Assembly: GCF_017792385.1 (NCBI RefSeq)
Contig: NZ_CP051230.1
Location: forward strand, 1,674,001-1,738,000
Length of the DNA stretch: 64,000 nucleotides
Direction of reading: 5' to 3'
Source: Hyphomonas sp.
GTDB lineage: Bacteria > Pseudomonadota > Alphaproteobacteria > Caulobacterales > Hyphomonadaceae
Part shown: positions 26,607 through 35,736 of the stretch, piece by piece
Layout: each line of letters opens with the position of its first letter
How positions within the stretch are numbered: the stretch's first letter is position 1
Translations under genes and position numbers: made by a program
The notes under the pieces: model-generated
The model's input: the letters and a program-made list of their open reading frames with translations, nothing else
What the model was told of the DNA's origin: nothing
The model's database searches: none

Positions 26607-27025
26607 GCGCCTCAACTCCAGGTCTCAGGGACATGCAGCTTGCGCTTGAAGCTGCCCCCTTTCATCGATGGCTTGGGCTCGAGGTAATCAGCGCAGGCGA
26701 AGAAGCGATCAGACTTGAGATGCCCTGGCGGGATGAAATTGTCTCCAACCCGCACACCCAATCTGCGCATGGCGGAATTCTCGCTGCCTTGATTGATCTC
26801 ACAGGATTTTATGCCTTGTTGGCCGCTGGCAGCGTGCCGGTCGCTACCGCGGACTTGCGCGTCGACTATCATAAGCCCGCCACACCCGGTCGGCTTACCA
26901 TAACGGGAAGAATCGTCCGACTGGGGTCGACACTATCAGTCGCCGAAGCATCAATTACCAACGCTGATGGCGACCTGCTTTCGAGCGGACGCGGTGCCTA
27001 CCAGATGCCGAGGCATTCGCAATGA
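26603..27025 (+). CDS. PaaI-type hotdog-fold thioesterase
   Basis: 140 residues with the PaaI signature NPHTQSAHGGILAALIDLTGFYA (Asp in the hotdog helix as catalytic residue) and VDYHKPATPGRLTITGRIV. Family members hydrolyse aryl- or acyl-CoA thioesters. The start overlaps the hydrolase stop (ATGA) and the end overlaps the adaptor gene the same way, so the four genes are translationally coupled. Substrate unknown. Confidence 0.9.
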   Translation: MSASTPGLRDMQLALEAAPFHRWLGLEVISAGEEAIRLEMPWRDEIVSNPHTQSAHGGILAALIDLTGFYALLAAGSVPVATADLRVDYHKPATPGRLTITGRIVRLGSTLSVAEASITNADGDLLSSGRGAYQMPRHSQ

Positions 27026-28137
27026 TTCGCCTGACAGTATTACTTTGCCTTTTGTGCTCTCTGATCGGCGCATGCACCGAGGGCGGACGCGAAGATCAAT
27101 CTGTTGCACCGCAAACCGACATCATTGCCGAGTCTGAAGCGTCCATCATACGGGTTGAGACGATATCCGCTGAAGAGACACTACTCGCCGAACCTCTCAT
27201 CGCTTCAGGTACTATCGCCGCAAAGCAAACCAGCAATATTGGTGCATTGGCAGAGGGCGTCGTCGAACGTATTTTCGTCCGGGTCGGTGACCGAGTTCAA
27301 AAAGGCGACCCGCTATTCCGTACCCGGCAGATCGACTATCAGCGTAGACTTATCGAAGCTGAAGCAATGCGAGACGTCGCGCAGGCTGAGGTGGCCCGTG
27401 CGAACACCCTTGTAGATCGTTATACGCCACTGGCACCTGATGGTGTGGTCTCAGGTGTGGTCTTTGATGACGCCAAAACTGCTCTGGAAGTCGCTCGTGC
27501 CAATTTGCGGCTCAGCGAGACGGAAGTAGAAACCGCCGAGCAAGCGCTCACCGATACGATCGTGCGCGCTCCCTTCAACGGCTCTGTCACAGCACGTTAC
27601 ATCGATGAAGGTGTGTTCATGTCAAACAGCTTTTCCGGGATGGGCAATTCAGCGGTCGTTCAAATCCAGGAATGCGAAATTGCCGCGGGAATATTATTTG
27701 CGCCAGAGTCTGAGCTTGCGCGTCTGCGCCTCGGCTTGACGGGTCGTCTTTATGTCGATGGCCGCGGCGATGCGATTCAATCCGAGATTCTGATTTTGAA
27801 CGACCGGGTGGACCCTGTCTCACGAATGGTTGAATTTCGCATGGCGTTTGCCAATCCGGACTGCCGTGTAAAGGCTGGGCAATCGGTTCGCGCCGAAGTG
27901 AATGTCGATCAACGCCCCGCCATAGTTGTGCCGCGAATAGCTGTGCGTGGCACAGGTGACGACCGCTACATCTATGTCGTCTCAGGTGGAAAAGTGCAGC
28001 GACGCGTCGTCAAAATTTCAGACCTGGACGCAGGCCGGACCGAGGTTCTTGACGGGTTGTCGATCGGTGAAAAGGTGATCCTGAGCTCATCCCAACCGCT
28101 TTATGATGGAGCCGTCGTCGAGCCAGCAGCGTCATGA
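27022..28137 (+). CDS. RND efflux periplasmic adaptor lipoprotein
   Basis: 371 residues with the lipobox SLIGAC (Cys near residue 18). The lipoyl halves (GALAEGVVERIFVRVGDRVQKGDPLFR and RAPFNGSVTARYIDEGVFM), alpha-hairpin and beta-barrel domains follow. It links the pump encoded next to an outer-membrane channel. No outer-membrane factor is in this operon, so a chromosomal TolC-like protein or the CzcC at 4167 may serve. Coupled by ATGA on both sides. Confidence 0.92.
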   Translation: MIRLTVLLCLLCSLIGACTEGGREDQSVAPQTDIIAESEASIIRVETISAEETLLAEPLIASGTIAAKQTSNIGALAEGVVERIFVRVGDRVQKGDPLFRTRQIDYQRRLIEAEAMRDVAQAEVARANTLVDRYTPLAPDGVVSGVVFDDAKTALEVARANLRLSETEVETAEQALTDTIVRAPFNGSVTARYIDEGVFMSNSFSGMGNSAVVQIQECEIAAGILFAPESELARLRLGLTGRLYVDGRGDAIQSEILILNDRVDPVSRMVEFRMAFANPDCRVKAGQSVRAEVNVDQRPAIVVPRIAVRGTGDDRYIYVVSGGKVQRRVVKISDLDAGRTEVLDGLSIGEKVILSSSQPLYDGAVVEPAAS

Positions 28138-31100
28138 TGTGGCTCGTCGATCTATCGATACGGCGAGCGGTCTTTGCGGTCATGATTATCGCGTCACTCG
28201 TGGGGCTTGGTTACATGTCGATGGGGCGACTGGGCGTCGACCTCTTCCCCGATGTCGAATTTCCGTACGTGAATGTCACGGCCACACTGGACGGTGCTTC
28301 CCCAGAAACAGTCGAGTCCGAAATCACCGATATTCTGGAGGAATACATCAATACAATTGATGGCATTGAGACACTGCAATCCTTTTCCAGCGAAGGGCGG
28401 TCTCAAATTCTTATCGAGTTCGATTTGAGGTCCGATGCCCGCGAGAAGGTCCAGGATGTTCGAGACAAGGTACAGCTTGCCCGCGCGGAACTACCTCCAG
28501 ACATGGACCCGCCCATTGTTGATAAGGTGGATCCGGACGCTGCACCGATAATCTCCGTGATGATCGCTGGAGACCTGCCAATTGCCGACCTCACAGCGTT
28601 TGCCGATGACGTCGCCAAGGAGCGCCTTCAGCGAATTGACGGAGTTGGCTCGGTCAGCATGGTTGGAGGGCGTGAACGGGACGTCCGGATATGGCTCGAC
28701 AATGAACGCCTGCGCGCCTTTGGCGTCACGGCAGATGATGTCCGCCAAGCGATTCAGAGTGAGCATGCGGAGCTTCCGGGCGGGCGGCTGGAAAATGCTG
28801 CCGGCACAAAGGAGTTCGGCGTCAAGACAGTCGCTGAAGTCGCCAGTGCGGATGGCTTTGCCGAACTGCCGGTCGCCTATCGAGAGAATGGCGTCACCAT
28901 CCGCATCTCCGATATCGCGCGTGTCGAAGATGGGTTGGAGGATGAACGCTCAGCTGCCTTGCTGAATGGCAGGCGGGGCATATCGCTCGATATTCGAAAA
29001 CAGTCGGGCCGTAACACTGTGGAAGTCGCACGCAATGTGAAGGAAGCGACAGAGCGTCTTCGGAAAATTGCCCCTGCCGGTGTAACTGTCATTGCGACCC
29101 GCGATGTTTCCAAATTCATCGAGAGCTCAATTGAGGATGTTACCCACGATGTGGCGATAGCAATTGGCCTCGTGATCGCTGTGACATTCACTTTCCTCCT
29201 GAACGTCAGAGCTACGCTAACTGTTGCCGCCGCGATCCCAACATCCTTGGTGGCGACCTTTTTTGGATTCTACCTGCTGGGATTTACGATCAATGTCCTC
29301 ACTCTGTTGGCATTGACTGTCGCGATCGGTCTTCTTGTCGATGACGCCATAGTCGTCGTCGAAGCGATCATGAAGGAGCTGGAGGAGGGCAAGCCCCCTC
29401 TCCAAGCAGCCCGCGAGGGGACGCGCAAGGTTGGCTTGGCAGTGTTTGCAGGTACTGCCGCGACACTCGCTGTATTTGTACCCATCGCCTTTATGGATGG
29501 GATCGTCGGGCGGTTTTTTTACCAATATGGATTGGCGATCGTCTTTTCTGTGTCGGTCTCATTGCTCGTTGCGCTTACGCTAACCCCAATGCTCGCATCG
29601 CGCTTTCTCAGGTCGGGTCGTGTTTTCTTTGTTTTTCGCCCGCTGGATGCGTTCTGGGACGGCGTTGAACGTGTTTACGCGTCAATCGTGACGCTCGCCG
29701 TGCGATTTCGATTGATCGTTATGCTTATCGCAGTCTCGTCCGTATTTGGTGGGGCATGGTATGCCGCTCAAGTTCCGTCCGGGTTCACATCCCGTGCAGA
29801 CCGGAGCGAGTTTCAGGGTTCAATCGAGCTACCGCTGGGTACCGGGATTGCGGCAGCGCTGCGGACGGCACAAGAAGCCGACCAAGGGCTCCGCAAGATT
29901 GACCACATTGAGGATGTATTCCTGTCCATTGGATCTGGCTCGCAAACCGATGTCCACATTATAGAACTCTATGCTTCTCTGACACCGAAGCAGGAACGCT
30001 CGAAAGGCCAGTTCGAGATCATGGATGAAGCGCGCGAAGCTATACGCGGAGCAGCGCCCGATGCGGTCAAAGTATCAGTTCTTGAAGTGCCCTGGGTCAG
30101 CGGCACAACATCCGGCAGCTCCGATCTCGATTTGTTGCTAAAGGGAAGTGATCTGGTTTCTCTTTCGCAGTATGCTGACAGGTTGGTGCAGGAGATGCGC
30201 TCGCGTTCTGCTTTCGCCGATGTCAGGACGAGTTTTGAGAGCGGGCGGCCTGAGGCCCAGATATTGTTTGACCGAAGGCGCGCAGGTGACCAAGGCGTAT
30301 CAGCGAGGTCGCTTGCCTCAACTGCCCGGATCGCGCTCGGCGGGGTTGATGTGGGCACATTTGAAGAGGACGGAAAACGCTACGACATCCGTCTACGCCT
30401 CGAAGAAGACCAGAGAGAAAGCGTAAGGGACTTCGACCGTATACAGGTGCGCGGAGCTGATGGCCGTCTCGTGGACATCGGCGCGGTTTCACAAGTGCAG
30501 TTCGCATCGGGGCCGTCACAGATTGATCGGTCTGACCGGGCGCGAAAAATATCTGTGCTTGGCAGTTCTGCGACCGGTGTGTCGCTGGGCGAGGCTACTG
30601 ATGAGCTGCTTGCAGTTCTGGATGCCCATCCACCGCCCCCGGGTATCGTATACTCAATGGGCGGAATGGCTGAACGAATGCAGGAGACAGCTGGCGCAAT
30701 CGGATTTGCGCTCGGTCTCGCCTTGCTGGCGCTCTACATGGTGTTGGCCAGCCAGTTTAACTCATTCGTTCAGCCGCTCGTGATCATGGTAACGGCACCG
30801 CTCAGCTTTTCCGGCGCGTTCGCCGGGCTATACTATTTCGGCTTGGAGTCTTCGCTCTTTGCGCAGATTGGCCTCATTGGTTTGATGGGGATCGTTATGA
30901 AAAACGGCATCCTACTGGTCGACCGGGCGAACCAACTGACTGAAGATGGGATGTCGCCCCGTACCGCGATCCTCCAGGCCTGCCCGGAACGCTTGCGCCC
31001 GGTTCTGATGACAGCATTTTCAGCAATATTTGGAATGATGCCGGTAGCATTTGCGACATCAGACGGTGCGGAGTGGCGCAACGCTCTAGGCGCGCTGCTC

Positions 31101-31313
31101 ATCGGAGGTTTGACGTCATCAACTCTCCTTACATTGATCGTTGTTCCGGCCTTCTTCATGATGCTCAGCGATGTCGACAGTATCTTGGCACGGCTCAGGA
31201 GCCGGCCTTTATGGCCATTCAATCGGCTCAACCGTAAGGACGGTGAAGATTCACAAATGACAGCGTTTTCAACGGGCGACGAAGAGCACGTGCCAACCAC
31301 TAGCCACACATAG
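28134..31313 (+). CDS. RND efflux transporter, hydrophobe/amphiphile (AcrB-like) type
   Basis: 1059 residues. Starts MMWLVDLSIRRAVFAVMIIASLVGLGYM, with helix-4 motif AIGLLVDDAIVVVEAI (paired Asp for proton transfer, about residues 395-410), the FMDGIVGRFFYQYGLA loop and the second-half GIVMKNGILLVDRANQL. The paired Asp and absence of the metal signature place it with organic-compound pumps, not heavy-metal ones. Its local regulator and two hydrolytic enzymes suggest export of a toxic ester or its breakdown products. Base composition is more AT-rich than the trb block, consistent with separate acquisition. Confidence 0.95.
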   Translation: MMWLVDLSIRRAVFAVMIIASLVGLGYMSMGRLGVDLFPDVEFPYVNVTATLDGASPETVESEITDILEEYINTIDGIETLQSFSSEGRSQILIEFDLRSDAREKVQDVRDKVQLARAELPPDMDPPIVDKVDPDAAPIISVMIAGDLPIADLTAFADDVAKERLQRIDGVGSVSMVGGRERDVRIWLDNERLRAFGVTADDVRQAIQSEHAELPGGRLENAAGTKEFGVKTVAEVASADGFAELPVAYRENGVTIRISDIARVEDGLEDERSAALLNGRRGISLDIRKQSGRNTVEVARNVKEATERLRKIAPAGVTVIATRDVSKFIESSIEDVTHDVAIAIGLVIAVTFTFLLNVRATLTVAAAIPTSLVATFFGFYLLGFTINVLTLLALTVAIGLLVDDAIVVVEAIMKELEEGKPPLQAAREGTRKVGLAVFAGTAATLAVFVPIAFMDGIVGRFFYQYGLAIVFSVSVSLLVALTLTPMLASRFLRSGRVFFVFRPLDAFWDGVERVYASIVTLAVRFRLIVMLIAVSSVFGGAWYAAQVPSGFTSRADRSEFQGSIELPLGTGIAAALRTAQEADQGLRKIDHIEDVFLSIGSGSQTDVHIIELYASLTPKQERSKGQFEIMDEAREAIRGAAPDAVKVSVLEVPWVSGTTSGSSDLDLLLKGSDLVSLSQYADRLVQEMRSRSAFADVRTSFESGRPEAQILFDRRRAGDQGVSARSLASTARIALGGVDVGTFEEDGKRYDIRLRLEEDQRESVRDFDRIQVRGADGRLVDIGAVSQVQFASGPSQIDRSDRARKISVLGSSATGVSLGEATDELLAVLDAHPPPPGIVYSMGGMAERMQETAGAIGFALGLALLALYMVLASQFNSFVQPLVIMVTAPLSFSGAFAGLYYFGLESSLFAQIGLIGLMGIVMKNGILLVDRANQLTEDGMSPRTAILQACPERLRPVLMTAFSAIFGMMPVAFATSDGAEWRNALGALLIGGLTSSTLLTLIVVPAFFMMLSDVDSILARLRSRPLWPFNRLNRKDGEDSQMTAFSTGDEEHVPTTSHT

Positions 31314-31487
31314 TACGGTAAGTGACCATTTTGGTGCTCGAAGTCGACTGCGGGACTCCAATGCAGCCAATACTCTTCTACCAAAATTTTGTACTGATGT
31401 TTCTGGGCCAGGTGACGTTCGATAATTGGGGTTAACCCGTCATTCGCCTCCTAAGAATTGCATGTCCATATGGGGCCAATGGCGGCC

Positions 31488-31693
31488 ATGAGGCGCTTGG
31501 GTGCAAATGTCTCTTTTTGCACACTTTGCGGACATCAGGATGACTGGGTCGATAAGTTGGACAAGCCTGAATTCCCTGAAGGTGGTTGGTGGGCATTTGC
31601 TGGCAGGCTGGCAGGCTGGCAGGCATCCTGAGTTTCCTCGCGATAATGGTGATGGGCTTTCTGGCTATGACGGGTCTCTGGAGATTGTTCTAG
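31488..31693 (+). pseudogene. Small Cys-motif/transmembrane protein frameshifted by an 8-bp repeat
   Basis: Reading from the ATG at 31488 (ATGs at 31470 and 31479 are in the same frame) gives MRRLGANVSFCTLCGHQ...KPEFPEGGWWAFAGRLAG, then a stop near 31630. In another frame directly afterwards lies GILSFLAIMVMGFLAMTG, a clear membrane helix, ending LWRLF-stop at 31693. The two frames meet at three copies of TGGCAGGC (31601-31624). With two copies the frame is open, giving a protein of about 66 residues with a CxxC-type motif, an acidic linker and one membrane helix. I do not recognise the family. No strong ribosome-binding site is visible. Confidence 0.55.
31601..31624. repeat. Tandem repeat TGGCAGGC x3
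   Basis: Three exact 8-base units. As 8 is not a multiple of 3, each gain or loss changes the reading frame of the small ORF at 31488-31693. Two units restore it. Such repeats are prone to slipped-strand mispairing. Confidence 0.9.
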
Positions 31694-32216
31694 TCGATAC
31701 CCGGCATCAGGCCTTGATCCGGCGATCACCGCTCGCGTAGCGAGCGGGCTGTTTCGCTGGCGGCCCGCCGCCAGCGGCCCGGCTCGTCTCCGGACCACTG
31801 GTCTGCCCTTGCCGGGCAGCCCAGCGGCATGCGGGTGTCTCGCCGGTGATCGCGCCAGCCTGCGCTTCCCACTGCAGGGCAGAGGGGTCACAGGCTGCCT
31901 GGCCTCTGAAAGCGGACCTATGACGTTTTCGATGAGCGTCTGACGGTCAAAGCTGCAGCGCATTGCGGCCTGGCCCGCGTTCGTCTTCCCGGCGTCCAGG
32001 ACAGTCCCCCAATCAGACGGAGGTGGGCGGACGACCGGTCTGCCCGGACCCGCCGCTTGCGCAAGGCGACGGGACTGAGGGCGTCTTGAAGCGGTCTCAG
32101 CGTCCTACCTTTCCGCCTTGCCCAATCGGCTAACGGGTCCGGCCTGCCGGCCTTCTCGCCGCCCACCCCCGCCTGATGCGGGAGGGACATTTGGGCGGGG
32201 AGACGAGACTGACGCC
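31694..32216. other. Long non-coding leader before ardA with paired hairpins
   Basis: 523 bases without an ORF I trust. Two strong stem-loops stand next to each other: CCGCTCGC-GTA-GCGAGCGG (31729-31747), and CGCTGGCGG (31755-31763) pairing with CCGCCAGCG (31768-31776) across a 4-base loop. Further GC-rich imperfect repeats run to about 32180. Hairpin-rich leaders upstream of anti-restriction genes in conjugative DNA can act as single-strand promoters; this is a possibility only. Confidence 0.5.
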
Positions 32217-32780
32217 ATGACCACACCGCAACCTTCAGCCCCCCTTGCGGCAGACGCTGCACCCACATCTCCAGACCGGCCCCGTATCTATGTGGCCTGC
32301 CTTGCCGCCTACAATGATGGCTGCCTGCACGGGCGCTGGATCGACGCGACGACGCCTGATGAGGTGATGGCCGAGGTTCGCGCTATGTTGGCGGCGTCGC
32401 CGCTGCCGGACGCCGAAGAGCGGGCAATCCATGACTATGAAGGCTTCGAAGGCGCGCAGCTTTCCGAATATGCGAGCTTCGAGACAGTCTGTGATTTGGC
32501 TGATTTCATTGCAGAGCGTGGTCGGCTCGGTGCGCTGGTCCATCGCCATTTCGGCGATGACCTTGAGCAGGCCGAAGCGGCCTTCGACGACTATGCGGGC
32601 ACCTATTCGAGCCGGGCAGACTTCGCTGAGGAATTGCACCGCGACACCGGGACCGAAATCCCCGCAGCCCTCGAATACTATATCGACTGGTCAGCGCTCG
32701 CCCGCGACATGGAGCTGAACGGCGACATTATGGTGTTCGAGACAGGGTTCGAAGACGTTCACGTCTTCTGGACGCGTTGA
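32217..32780 (+). CDS. ardA: Antirestriction protein ArdA
   Basis: 187 residues from the ATG at 32217. The family pattern is clear: RIYVACLAAYNDGCLHGRWIDA at the N-terminus, DYEGFEGAQLSEYASFETV in the middle, DDYAGTYSSRADFAEEL, and a strongly acidic composition. ArdA mimics B-form DNA and blocks type I restriction-modification enzymes, protecting the ICE on entry to a new host. The upstream longer reading frame is Pro/Arg-rich leader, not ArdA-like. It heads the ardA-parB-DUF736 block. Confidence 0.95.
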   Translation: MTTPQPSAPLAADAAPTSPDRPRIYVACLAAYNDGCLHGRWIDATTPDEVMAEVRAMLAASPLPDAEERAIHDYEGFEGAQLSEYASFETVCDLADFIAERGRLGALVHRHFGDDLEQAEAAFDDYAGTYSSRADFAEELHRDTGTEIPAALEYYIDWSALARDMELNGDIMVFETGFEDVHVFWTR

Positions 32781-32785
32781 ACGCC

Positions 32786-33259
32786 ATGACCTTCTCCCAG
32801 CACTTCAACACCTACGCCTGCGAAGGCGATACGATCAGCTGCGAAGCCGAGGGCTTCACGGTCACGGCCCGGATTGTTGCCGATGACAGCCCCGATGCGC
32901 CCGACCAGCGGCAGGACGGATTCTGGCCCTCGCTCTACAAGGACGCGCCGGGATTTATCGGACCCGGCAATGGTTTCCGCCAGCGCTTCGCTGAGGCGCA
33001 GGCCAAGGCCGAAGCCGTCATGGAGGCATGGCGCAAGGGCGACTGGTTCTATTGCGGGATTGTCCTCTCTGTGGAGCGGGACGGGATAGACCTCGACTGC
33101 CACGCCGCGAGCCTCTGGGGCGTCGAATGCAATTATCCCGGTGCCGACAATAGCTACCTCACCACTCTTGCGAACGAGCTGTTATCCGAGGCGCTGGACG
33201 CAGGCCGCGCCGCTGCGGCCCGGCTTGCTGCGACCGTGACGGGCTGGGCTTCGACATGA
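32786..33259 (+). CDS. Uncharacterised ICE protein between ardA and parB
   Basis: 157 residues from the ATG at 32786, six bases after the ardA stop. No domain is recognised. Notable features are DGFWPSLYKDAPGFIGPGNGF, WRKGDWFYCGIVLSVERDG and an Ala-rich C-terminus. It looks soluble, and the codon use matches its neighbours. The stop overlaps the next ATG (ATGA), so the small genes here form one operon with ardA. Function unknown. Confidence 0.75.
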   Translation: MTFSQHFNTYACEGDTISCEAEGFTVTARIVADDSPDAPDQRQDGFWPSLYKDAPGFIGPGNGFRQRFAEAQAKAEAVMEAWRKGDWFYCGIVLSVERDGIDLDCHAASLWGVECNYPGADNSYLTTLANELLSEALDAGRAAAARLAATVTGWAST

Positions 33260-33510
33260 GCGTTGCCCGCACCGTCACTGAATTGCTTGGCCCAAGGCCG
33301 CGCATGACGCTCGTCATTGCCGAGGCCCAGGTCGCCGAAATCTGGGTCGAGGGCCGCGCGCCGCTGATCACGATCCGCGACTATGACTGGGGCGAAACCG
33401 ACCCTGAGCCGAGCCGAGACGGCGACGGCTTTCCCTTCACCAAGATCAATTGGAGAGGCCCCGCATGGGCGCTGGGTCTCTCGCTTTACCCGCCAGAAAA
33501 GGAGACCTCC
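33256..33510 (+). CDS. Small uncharacterised ORF reading in frame into parB
   Basis: Starts at an ATG overlapping the previous stop and encodes about 85 residues (TLVIAEAQVAEIWVEGRAPLITIRDYDWGET, INWRGPAWALGLSLYPPEKETS) of unknown function. It has no stop codon of its own and continues in the same frame into the ParB start at 33511. AAGGAG stands just before that internal ATG, so ParB can also start independently. Either the two are fused here or the stop of the small gene has been lost. Confidence 0.6.
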
Positions 33511-35280
33511 ATGGCACAGCCCGACCTCAAACACATCCCGCTCGACGAGCTTCGGATTTCAAAACTCAATATGCGGCATGGACGCAAAAAGCCGGACGTG
33601 TCGGACATATTGCCGTCGATCCGCGAGAGCGGCCTCCGCCAGACTTTGCTGGTTCGCCCCGAGGGCAAGTATTATGGCGTCATCGCCGGGCGCCGCCGCT
33701 TCTTCGCGCTGAAAGAGATTGCGAAAGAGGCAGGCGAGACGCCGCTGGTGCCATGCGCGATCATGGCCGAGAAGGATGCGGCGTCTGCGATTGCCGCGTC
33801 CGTCATCGAGAATGTCGGACGCCTGCCCGCAACAGAGATGGAGCAGTACGAGGCGTTCAAACGCCTGCATGATGAAGGCAAGGTGGTCGAAGACATTGCG
33901 ACCTTCTTCGGGGTGACTGAGCTTCTGGTCCGGCGCGTCCTCGCGCTTGCTTCGCTGGCAGAGCCGATCCGCAGGCTCTACGCCGCCGACGGACTGGACC
34001 GCGAGACGATCCGCGCGCTGACGCTCGCCACGCCCGACCAGCAGGCCGAATGGCTTCGCCTCTTCGAGAGCGAGACCGAACGCGCCCCCATGGGACGGTC
34101 CTGTAAAGCTTGGATCACGGGCGGGACGACGATCACGACCGACAAGGCGCTGTTTGATCTCAACACCTATGACGGTTAAATCACTGCTGACCTCTTCGGG
34201 GAGCATGGCGTATTCGCCGATGCGGACCAGTTCTGGGACGCGCAATCGGCGGCAATTGCCGAGCGGATCGAGGCTTACAAGGCAGAAGACTGGGCCGATG
34301 TCATCTGCCTTGAACGCGGGGCGTACTTTCATCGCTGGGACCATGTCCAGTGCGCCATGGAAGATGGCGGGAAGGTCTTCATCGAAGTCCGACAGGACGG
34401 CACGGTCCAGTTCCATGAAGGACAGCTGACCTCCGCCGAGGCCCGTAAGCAGCAACAAGGTTTGAAGGGTGATAGCGACGCCGTTCCGGCAGCAATCCGG
34501 CCAGAAATGTCCGGCCCTCTGGCGGAGTATGTCCTGCTGCACCGACATGCCGCCGCACAGGCGAGCCTTGCCGCTTCGCCCGCGATTGCCCTCCGCTTGA
34601 TGGTGGCGCATGCCATGGCGGGGAGCGCGCTCTGGGACGTGCGTCCTCACGAGCTTCGCGCCCGCAAGGATGAGACGCAGGCGAGTGTGGAAGGTGGGGC
34701 ATCTGTGGCGGCGGTCGCTCAAGCGACGGCGCAGACCGACGCTCTGTTCAAGGCGCTCAACGTCAGTCCAGCGCTTCGCCGGAACGGCGATGACTACCGC
34801 TTGTGCGAGCTTTTCTCCGCGCTGCTCGCCATGTCCGATGAGGAAGTTTTGGCGGTGGTGGCGAGTGTCATGGCCCGGACGCTCGATGCCGGGAACGGCA
34901 TTGTTGAGGCAGTGCTGCATGTCTGCGGCACCGATCTTTCGGCGGCTTGGAAACCAGACGAGGCCTTCTTCGATCTCACCAAGGACAAGCGCGCCATCAA
35001 TGCGATGATTGGCGATATTGCGACCCTGTCGCTCGCAGAATCGTGCCGCGCCGAGACGGGTAAGGCGCAGAAGCAGGTGCTTGCGAACCGGATCAGCGGG
35101 GAGGGTTGCGAGGCCAATCCTGACTGGCGACCGGGCTGGATGCAGGTGCCGCCGACACGCCTTGTCGAGGGGGCCGGGTCACCGCCTGCCGATGCATGGA
35201 CACGGATCGCGGGACTGTTCGAAGCGGAGGCAGAAGCCACGCCCGATGAGACACCTGAGACGCGACAGGACGCTGCCTGA
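33511..35280 (+). pseudogene. ParB/RepB/Spo0J-family protein interrupted by an in-frame stop
   Basis: The N-terminal part (222 residues to 34179) has the ParB/sulfiredoxin-like nuclease fold region (IPLDELRISKLNMRHGRKKPDVSDI, GVIAGRRRFFALKEI, ASVIENVGRLPATEMEQYEAFKRL) and the HTH segment DIATFFGVTELLVRRVLALASL. A TAA at 34177-34179 follows LNTYDG. The same frame is then open with homologous-looking sequence (ITADLFGEHGVFADADQFW...) for 366 more codons to 35280, including an internal ATG at 34357. The family is normally one long protein, so this is a nonsense mutation. The N-terminal fragment could still bind DNA. Confidence 0.82.
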
Positions 35281-35311
35281 ATGATCGTCTCCTGTTCAGC
35301 CAGCTTAAGGA

Positions 35312-35343
35312 GCCGTCCGGTGCCTGTCACCGGGCGGCTTTCC
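35312..35343 (+). terminator. Rho-independent-type terminator after parB
   Basis: Stem GCCGTCCGGTG / CACCGGGCGGC (11 pairs, one G-U) with a 5-base loop, followed by TTTCC. It begins 32 bases after the parB stop. The U-run is short. Confidence 0.65.
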
Positions 35344-35544
35344 GCTTTCTGGGGCTGGGGATTGTGGCTCCGATACCTGGGCGACCCATGAAAATGCCTT
35401 CAAAAAAATCGCGCGTCTTGAGTGCTCGATTGACAATCGAGACGCGTGTGATGAGGGGACTGATCTCTTCCCGAAAAGCGTGTCACTGACCCCTTGTTTC
35501 CGTCTTTGCCTTGAAGACCTGGACGCTGACTAAGCGGCCATGAA

Positions 35545-35617
35545 ACCGACTGAGGCGAAGAAATTTCCCCGCCGCTGCGCGGCTCCTCGCGCAGCAAATT
35601 TCATCGCCTCAGTCGGT
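35545..35617. repeat. Large compound cruciform/hairpin before the DUF736 gene
   Basis: Outer arms of 22 bases (35545-35566 and 35596-35617) match at 21 positions (ACCGACTGAGGCGA...AAATTT). Their 29-base loop holds a second perfect 8-bp stem, GCTGCGCG / CGCGCAGC. A smaller palindrome, CTCGATT-GAC-AATCGAG, lies at 35425-35441. There is no U-run, so it is not a simple terminator. It is 120 bases upstream of DUF736, in the maintenance/transfer block. Confidence 0.85.
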
Positions 35618-35736
35618 GCTCCGCATGCGCTTCGCCCCATACGGGTTCTGGCCGCTCAGTCCCCGTCCGGGCGGTCCGGCGTCGACGGGGACAAGGGGTC
35701 CCCGGAGACACGCCAAGGAAAGAAAAGGAGACCCCC

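Noticed and set aside
31729..31776. Paired hairpins considered as oriT or CRISPR-like repeats
   Set aside because: Only two different palindromes with no regular spacing or spacers, and far from the relaxase; kept only as non-coding structure.
33559..34920. Long minus-strand ORF across the parB region
   Set aside because: Composition-driven shadow of parB; it spans the TAA site and made me ask whether the minus strand was coding, but the ParB motifs on the plus strand decide it.
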